Below are positions 57,200 to 64,000 of a stretch of DNA of 64,000 bases, in pieces (positions within the stretch are counted from its first letter, which is position 1; every line of letters starts with the position of its first letter). The stretch covers positions 17,041,430-17,105,429 of the forward strand of contig CM057129.1 in NCBI GenBank assembly GCA_029964075.1. The letters run 5' to 3'. This stretch comes from Patiria pectinifera. Its lineage: Eukaryota > Echinodermata > Asteroidea > Valvatida > Asterinidae. Below the pieces are notes generated by a model that saw nothing but the letters and a program-made list of their open reading frames with translations, had not been told where the DNA came from and did not search any database. The position numbers were made by a program, and so were the translations under genes.

Positions 57200-57680
57200 G
57201 GACTTGCACACCGATTGCGTGCCTCCAACAGTCGCTACTACCCCAGTTTGAGTCAATGCAGCACTCGCTATGCAGCACATCCAAGCCACACATTAAATAA
57301 TGTTTATGCATACTCACAGGCCTGACCAATAAGCATGCCGGCCCGTCACACTGATATGGCGGTGCAGTCTGGACCTCCAGCTTTACGTAGTAAAGCGTAT
57401 GCCTCATAGCGTACCATATGCTTACCGTCGGGTGAACTGTTCGTGTGCTCTGTGCCCTGGCTAGCAACAGACTGATGTACTGCGCCTCTTCAAACAAATA
57501 TGCCCTCAATGAAAGCGCACTATGCTACTGTTCATATGCTCCGTGCCCTGGCTAGCAATGAAATAAGCGCACTACGCAACTCAGATCATGTACATGATGA
57601 CGTGCATGTGACATGCTTCATTGGAACACTAGCGCACTACGCAACTGATCCAAGACCTGCTTCATAGCAACACTAGTTGC
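57200..57680 (+). repeat. dispersed repeat, family R, copy 1
   Basis: CTAGCAACAGACTGATG, GCCTCTTC and CCCTCAATGA followed by GCGCACTA, repeated twice within the copy, match 61690-61860 (CTAGCAACAGACTGATGCGC and so on). Not coding. Confidence 0.55.
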
Positions 57681-58439
57681 GATGGTATTTGCGTTACAGT
57701 TACCCCTCTTTAAGCCAGGGTGTCCCGACCAGAAAGCTTAAACACAATAACTCACAAATTACATTCATAAAAAAATTACAATTTTGCCAATATACATAGG
57801 TACGTCTTCTTAATTTTGGTACTGGAGGTGTCCTACAATTTTATAGTTTGCTTTACTTATGAGCACATATTAAGGGAATACTTGAAGAACATTTTCAGAA
57901 CAATTTAAGAACCAATTAAGAACTTTTTCCTAACAAGTTAAGAATAATTTAAAAACAATTTAAGACACGTGAATAAATCTTTTAAATTATGGGACGTCTC
58001 TAATGGGAGCAGTACTCAAAAAGAATAATTTGGGACTTAACAGTTTATGTCTTCTTAAGCTTGGCATCAAAGATGACGTCAAACACCCACATCCTCTCCT
58101 GTTCCTTGGTTGCGATGCTGGCCTGAAACTTGCTGACGATGAATGTTTATGTCACCTTGGTAACAGTCCCTCTCAATGTCTCCTCAAGGTCGATGTCTGG
58201 CACCAGCTCACTGCAAGTGGTCCCAGTTGGACATAGTTTTTGATGCTGGACTATTTATCGATAGGCACTCCAGTCTGGTCCCAGTCTGGTTGGCCGCTGC
58301 CCTATTCTCCTTCAGAACGCAGGTTATGGTGTCATTCTTTAGTTAGGCCTCCCGTAGGGCGTCACTTGTTTTGATTGGCTCTGCATGTAGATATCAGGCA
58401 TGCATGGCTTCTTGTACTACTTGGTACTTGGTGGTTATC

Positions 58440-59411
58440 CTCTTCAGAACTCCTCGAGGAAGTCTAACTAAGAGGCTTGGAGAGTGGCATATTCAACTAA
58501 ACCAAGGATTTGAATTGATTGTGGTTTGGGGCATTGATGACATCTTGGGGTAATTTGTTCCATTTTCTGACTGTTCTTGGTAAGAAGGATTGCATGTAGA
58601 CAGTGGTTCTTGCGGTGATTTCATTACATCGGCAGTTGTTCCCCCTCCTTTGTCTGTTACTTTTCGGTTGCAGTGCATCTGGTTGAATGTTTACTGTGTT
58701 GTTGATGACCTTGTACAAAAATACTAGTTGGTTTAATTCCCTCCTCTCTTCAAGTGATGTCCAGCCCTAGGTAGCCAACATCTGAGTTACGCTGCTCCTT
58801 CTTGAAAAATCCTTGCAGACGAAACGTGCAGCTCGCCTCTGGACTCTTTCAAGTGAAGAGATGTTCCAAGCAGTACTCCCATATTCAAGGAGGGGCCTAA
58901 CCAAGGTGAAATATAACTTCTCTTTGACGGACTTTGAGGCTGGGTAGAAGTTTCTCATGATGAAGTTGAGGACACGGGTGGCATTATAGGCTGCATGTTC
59001 AGTCTGGCGGTTCCAACTCAAATTATTCTGGATGATGATACCGAGATAAGTGATCTCAGCTTTTACTTCAAGATTTACCCCTAACATGGTGTATGATGGT
59101 TTTACCAAGTCTCTTTTTCTGGATATTTTCATGATATTGCATTTACTTGGATTGAATTTCATACCCCAGGTATCTGCCCAGTCAGCCAAGGTTTCAAGAT
59201 CTTTCTGGAATGAATGCTCATCGGATGGAGAATGAATTTTGCGGTTCATCAAACAGTCATCAGCAAAAAGTCGTGTTGTTCCACCCTCAGAGTCGTTGAT
59301 GTCATTTATGAAGAGTAGAAACAAGTCCGGTCCCAGGACAGGGGACTCGGATATGGTATCAGCATCTCCGGATATATACCTTCTTCTAAAGCCATTCCAC
59401 ACTGACATCAT
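58440..59411 (-). mobile_element. LINE reverse-transcriptase fragment (Jockey/CR1-like), truncated at 5'
   Basis: 214 codons are open from 59411 to 58767: VLGPDLFLLFINDIND, then RLFADDCLMNRKI with the catalytic FADD, WGMKFNPSKCNIMKISRKR, LGIIIQNNLSWNRQ, and the thumb LVRPLLEYGSTAW followed by VQRRAARFVCKDF. The C-terminal end continues in another frame at about 58718-58493 (LVFLYKVINN-type block and SFLPRTVRKWNKLPQDVINA). The endonuclease and most of the RT fingers are absent. Not functional. Confidence 0.8.
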
Positions 59412-60050
59412 CGTCGGTGAATGATGGTGTAGTCGTAACCATCATGCAAACTGCCCTTCTGGATTACGGAAGTATGTGAGCGATGATAGGAGCCATGATC
59501 CGTCTGGATTATAATCTTACGCCCATAGAGGTATTGCTTGCAATGCTTGAGGAAGTGGACAACAGCCAGCAATTTACGCCTTTTTACTCAGTAATAAGGT
59601 TACAGTTTGGATGGGGTCTACCCGATGTTCCTCAATATCTATGTTCCCCAAAATCCTTAGTGTAAAGGTAGGCTTAGGGTTAGATGGTTAGGGTTAGATG
59701 ATTAGGGTTAGATGATTAGGGTTTATAGATGCTTAGGGTTAGATGATTAGAGTTTGATGATTAGAGTTAGATGCTTAGGGTTAGATGCTTAGGGTTAGAT
59801 GATTAGGGTTAGATGATTAGGGTTAGATGCTTAAGGTTAGATTCTTAGGGTGGGGTGCTTAAGGGTTGGGGTTAGGGAACATGTATTGTGGAACATGGGT
59901 ATGCACCCGGTTTGGACAATGCCAGACTTACATAGGTGATAACTCTTTCTTTTCCATCCTGAACTTGCGAAAGAACTGCACTAATCCCATCCCCGCTGGC
60001 ATCGGTATCGAGTATGTATTGGCCCTCCAGTTAAGAGTGACCCACGACAT
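59410..60050 (-). mobile_element. LTR-retroelement fossil (Gypsy-type RNase H region)
   Basis: Two blocks typical of a Gypsy-type RNase H are recognisable on the minus strand, near 60000-59890 and near 59560-59500. The element is broken and only this part remains. A telomere-like minisatellite (59668-59877) lies between the two blocks. No LTRs are visible. Old, judging by its decay. Confidence 0.55.
59668..59877. repeat. telomere-like minisatellite (TTAGGGTTAGATGA/C)
   Basis: About 14 units of GGTTAGATGATTAG or GGTTAGATGCTTAG, each containing TTAGGGTTAG, the animal telomere word, interrupted by GATG. The unit length is about 14 bp. Confidence 0.8.
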
Positions 60051-60133
60051 TTTCTCCGTTTCTCCCCCCCCCTTTTGCTGATTTCTTAGCCTGGTGTGGA
60101 CCAGTTCTAATTTCACGGCTTTCAAATATTCCT

Positions 60134-60840
60134 CTAGCGTTGCACAAGAGGACGATTTTTAGGGATGGTTTTTGGAAATGCAATTCTTAGTCTTCGATTG
60201 AAGGTATTTATGTCTCTTACAAGTGATTTGTGGTTTGGTTTAGCAGGAGTAGGTACAAAATGTAGGCCTTTTCCTAAAGCAATTATTTCAGTTTGCGATA
60301 ATGTTGCTTTGGATAGGTTGGTTCTGAAGGATTGATATTGTTCTGCTAATGAGCGCAAATGATTGGAGTTGAATTGTTTGGTTTTCGATTTGCATTTGTC
60401 AGAGAAGTTTTTAGATTTCTGTTGACTCTTGGTTTCTTTGTTGAGTTTCCTTCTTGTCATTGTAGTTAACAGGTTTGTGGTTTGAATATAACAGATAAGG
60501 TGGAATGGGTTTTATTCCAGAGGTGGGGTTATTTATTATAATAATCTTATAATAAAAGCTGAACGGCACGATATTTCTTTTGGGAAGATGTGGTGGTCCT
60601 GAAAAGGATCATTTGGTTTTGTGGTCGATATGATCGGTTGGCTTGATGCCTCTCGATGATTGCCGGAGTCTTATGAAGAAATTCAGAAGTTGCTGAGCGG
60701 TGTGATGGTCTTGACCCTGGAAATCTTCAGCAAGTTGTTCTTGAGCTGTGCATCTGGCGTTGGTCAGCTGGTGCTCGTTTTCTTTTAGCGTTACCTTTGT
60801 GAATAGCAACAATGTTCTTTTTTGGAGATTGCTCCAGCGT
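60134..60840 (-). mobile_element. probable Penelope-like element N-terminal fragment
   Basis: The minus-strand reading frame 60460-60134 has LSQTEIIALGKGLHFVPTPA, then SLVRDINTFNRRLRI. This resembles the segment before the RT in Penelope-like and related elements (LSKGLxFxPTPxxxxxxxLxxDIxxFxRRLRL). A Lys/Gln-rich frame at 60812-60609 lies upstream. The RT itself is not present next to it. Confidence 0.45.
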
Positions 60841-61049
60841 TCCTGGAATGATTTCTGAAATTTCAGAGAGAGTGGTGGCCGTAGCTGTACTTCGATGTAC
60901 AGTGGTGGTGTGGTAGTCTCGATTGACCGGGACAGGAGCTGTATTTGGGGGTGATGTGACTTCTGACAGACGTCAAGTTGTTGACGGTTTCTGCTGGGAG
61001 CTTCACCCGTTTGAATTTTTCGTCCGGTAGTCGGTACCTCCCTCTCTCT

Positions 61050-61470
61050 TCAGTCCGATGGCGCAATTTGTGCTGCCGTGGCCATCACTAGCCCACACCA
61101 ACAATCTTGATCCACTGCTGATCTTGATGCAGCTGCAAGTCCCTGTCCGGTCCACTGCTTTATGTCGTTCTTCCATGGTGTTGTTGGACGACCTCTCCAT
61201 CTCTTTCCATCGACTGACCCCTGGATTATTTCTCTGTTGAATCCTCCGCGGCGCATGACATGGCCAAAGAAACGCATCTTCTGCACAGCCATCTGTTGTC
61301 TCCGCATCAACTCATTCCCTATGGTATCCAATACCCAGGGGATTGTCCTCCTCTCCATCCACGACACTCCGAGATCGCGTCTGTACACCCAGATCTCAAA
61401 GGCATCCACTTTATGCTAGTCGGCCCTTGTAATGGCCCAGGACTCACAACCATAGGAAGCTATAGCTATA
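61050..61470 (-). mobile_element. LINE C-terminal fragment (RTE/I-like)
   Basis: DAFEIWVYRRDLGVSWMERR, QQMAVQKMRFFGHVMRRGGF, IIQGSVDGKRWRGRPTTPWK and VDQDCWCGLV match the C-terminal block of many non-LTR retrotransposons (EAFEMWCYRRLLRISW..KxxYFGHxxR..GxxxGxRxRGRPxxxW). Only this end is kept. Confidence 0.7.
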
Positions 61471-61689
61471 AATAGTAAGACATACATGTTACAATAACAA
61501 AAAAATAATATAAAAGACATCAATACAGTAATACAATAAATTATAAGAATTATGCACAGACGATACATGTACCAAAATATTGCACTATGAGACAAAATAA
61601 AACAAGAAAATAAAACATGTTAACATCACACACAAAAAACCACATTCTTAAAAAAGTAAAATATACTTATAGAACAGAACAAGGATAAA

Positions 61690-61860
61690 AATGACGGGCC
61701 AGGTGTGCTATTACCCCAATTTGAGTCTATTCAGCGCTCTGTTCCATGGCTAGCAACAGACTGATGCGCAACGCCTCTTCTTCGCGCAAGTACGCCCTCA
61801 ATGATAGTGCGCTACCAATCTGATCAGGTGACGCGCTTCATAGCAGCACTTCATGCGCTT
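61690..61860 (+). repeat. dispersed repeat, family R, copy 2
   Basis: Shorter copy of 57200-57680: TTTGAGTCTATTCAGCGCTC, CTAGCAACAGACTGATGCGC, GCCCTCAATGATAGTGCGCT. Confidence 0.55.
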
Positions 61861-61865
61861 CATAG

Positions 61866-62530
61866 TTGTCAATTCTAATATGTCGGAATCTATACTGTAT
61901 ACTCACCAGCTGAACTTTGCAAATGGATGTGAACATTTCATTGAAATAAAACCTTTGGCAATGGAGGGTTAATGTTACTGCAAAAATAGATTAAACATTA
62001 ATGCCACCGTACTCTGTGTGCCTCTATGTTTCATCAAAATGCAATTTGGAAACTGCTCTCTAATTAACTTCATTTAAATACGATGTAGGCTTACTTTGAC
62101 AAATAAAAATGGTAATGTAATTCCTGTGTCACATTGATGTTGTGCCAGTTTTCTAACCCTAAATATTTTACTTTTTTCAATGACTATCAAAAACTGGTGA
62201 AAATACTGGTAAAATGTGAAATAATTCTTTTAAATAAAAAACGCTGGAAATGTTTGAATAACATAGTATCCAACTTATTTCAGAACAGTTTTTACTCGTA
62301 CACATATGTTATTGATGATTCATAGCATGTGTTCCGACGGCCTGATATGGTTCATAGTTCTCAACTCGAATATGTCTGAATCAATACTTTATATTCATCA
62401 GCTTAATTTAGAAATTTTAGTTGGATGTGAATATTTCATGCGAATAATACTGAAGGCAATGTTGAAGGATTAATGTTACTTCAAACATTGATTAAACAAT
62501 TAGAACAATATGCCACCATACTCTTTGAAA
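61866..62530 (+). repeat. diverged direct duplication, ~490-bp spacing
   Basis: 61870-62025 and 62360-62525 share ATATGTC, GGATGTGAA, TTTCATTGAAATAA-like words, GGTTAATGTTACT, GATTAAACA and GCCACC in the same order. Confidence 0.45.
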
Positions 62531-64000
62531 AAATATTAAAAATGGCATTTTACTGTACCAGAGTATTGGTATACAGAACAGGTCTTAATATATACATGTA
62601 GGATACTTAAGTTGGGGTTTGCTTTCTCTGACAATCAAATTGCTTGAGAGTCAACAAATTAAAATCAATGTTAACTCCAATGAAACTTCTGCATTGTGCT
62701 AAATTGAATGTCAGTTGGAAGACCACCTTACCACTGGCCAGTTGTTTGGTGATTTGCTATGCTATTTTATACATGCACACTAATCAGTATTCACAGCCTT
62801 TTACAATCCCACAAGGACAAGCAGAACCTGAAGTGCAGACTTGGAGAATCTGCTGCGAATGTGGTGACGTGCAAGAAATCACCTATGAGACCCAAGGACT
62901 CGGCACCCATAGCAATGTGTCCCCACTTTAGCAAGCCTACGGGTCTTCTATACCCATGGCATCTTACTCCTGTCCTGGGCCCAGGGACAATAGACCTGCT
63001 TCATTGACCTTCAGTGGAGGAGCAGTTATGATTGACTGTACTCTGTGAGGAGCATCTCCATAGCCAAGGAGTCAGGAGTCATCCAGCCCTCAAGGATAGC
63101 ACCAGCTTCTCTCGTCTCATTAGCATCTTCTGTCACTGATGATGCACAGAATGAAGACCAGGAGTCATGGAAAACATGAGCTTGTCCCAGTTGCTGGTTT
63201 CACTTTAAAGGTAAGACTGTGCCACACTTTTTAATCGTTTTAAAGAGAAAATATCTCTGAGGAAAAATGTGTAATTACCTTGGTGAAAACTGAATAACAC
63301 AGTGATTGTTGGCCTCTACTTTTGAATCCCTCAAAGTTGTTCTTGTCATGTGGATTAATTGTCTTTGTGACTTGACACATTGAAAATCATAATACGCATC
63401 TAGTCAATGTCTATGTTGGCTCATTTTTCTGCCAACTAAGTTGGCATGTCTTGAAACAGTACAAACACGGGTTATTAACAGTCTAGAGGCTGGCTACCCT
63501 TATATGCTGTACCTCTTTCCTGTTTGAGTAAATCTTTCACCGAGAGCTTGGTCTTCTTTGATTCCTTCAGGCCACTTTTTCCCCTGTGTCCCTTTCTGTT
63601 GCCTTGATGAATTGGCCCTGCTAGTGCATCATTATGTAGGTTGTGTTGCCGGACAAAATGACCAAATGTGGCAACATGACCGAATATGACAATTGATTTC
63701 TCAATTTGTCACCGTTGCTGTTAGGCATACAGAGTGCATACTCCAAGATCAATTTCTTTGAAATACTAATTTCAAACAATCTATGGCTTCCCTCAATGAC
63801 CAAATCCTGGTCGGCAACAAGATTTTCTGTAAGTTACTGGACAAGCATTATCAGATAGTGATTTTGCTGTGGATTATTTCTCTTCTCTTTACAACTGCAA
63901 CTTCTCGAGGAATCTAAGAAAGCCATTGCAAGAATGTAAAAAAAATAGTTGTTAATCTAACCACGTTTTTAACAATTTTGTAACATGGTTCACAACTTAA
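62531..64000. other. no gene recognised
   Basis: A plus-strand open stretch at 62644-62931 has a mixed composition but no family resemblance. A donor-like AAAG|GTAAGA at 63211 follows an open, GC-richer stretch (62940-63210), so an exon of an unknown gene cannot be excluded. Confidence 0.3.

Noticed and set aside
62640-63215. A host exon ending at the GTAAGA near 63211
   Set aside because: No acceptor, frame or family similarity could be tied to it; noted under the unassigned region only.

Overview
This is a stretch of animal nuclear DNA. It has spliced genes with long introns, conserved GT/AG splice sites, tRNA-derived SINEs, LINE and Penelope-like relics, and dozens of palindromic or terminal-inverted-repeat elements. 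The many TACATGTA words, the SINEs with a 'CTTGGGCAAGGCACTTT' body, and a single undivided SHB-type adaptor gene suggest a marine invertebrate deuterostome (echinoderm, hemichordate or amphioxus type). The species cannot be fixed from the sequence.

Two host genes are well supported. The larger is on the minus strand and runs from 41693 (ATG) to 8620 (stop) in eight coding exons. All junction phases agree, and the exons read as a 559-residue SHB/SHD/SHE/SHF-family adaptor with a C-terminal SH2 domain. Its middle carries seven YxxP motifs, the class bound by Crk-type SH2 domains when phosphorylated. Two of these sit in neighbouring 93-bp exons of identical length and phase that look like a tandem exon duplication, and a YDxPWEW motif is doubled inside the next exon. 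The second gene, on the plus strand (CDS 43115-43912), encodes a TMEM186-like mitochondrial membrane protein. The two genes are divergent and share a short promoter interval (about 41694-41940) with a YY1-like ATGGCGGC site. The TMEM186-like gene probably has an untranslated first exon, a donor at 42004 and an acceptor ending at 43042.

Layout: 1-7.6 kb is the flank beyond the 3' end of the adaptor gene, with palindromic elements. 7.6-41.7 kb is the adaptor gene, whose introns hold SINEs, several MITE families and the 17.3-kb first intron. 41.7-43.96 kb is the promoter and the TMEM186-like gene. 44.29-47.49 kb is a composite satellite with a 1337-bp higher-order period. 47.5-52.0 kb holds no recognisable gene. 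52.0-54.2 kb has two decayed Penelope-like fragments facing away from each other around a triplet-repeat tract. 54.8-55.7 kb is a 21-bp (heptad-length) minisatellite. 56-58 kb has nothing recognisable except a dispersed repeat. 58.4-61.5 kb is a series of minus-strand retroelement relics (LINE reverse transcriptase, LTR-element RNase H fossil, Penelope-like N-terminus, another LINE C-terminus) with a telomere-like minisatellite. 61.7-64 kb has a dispersed repeat and a diverged duplication, with no gene I can call.

I did not find a new multi-gene system. The strongest biological signal is the expanded phosphotyrosine-motif array of the SHB-like adaptor, built by exon duplication and by duplication within an exon.
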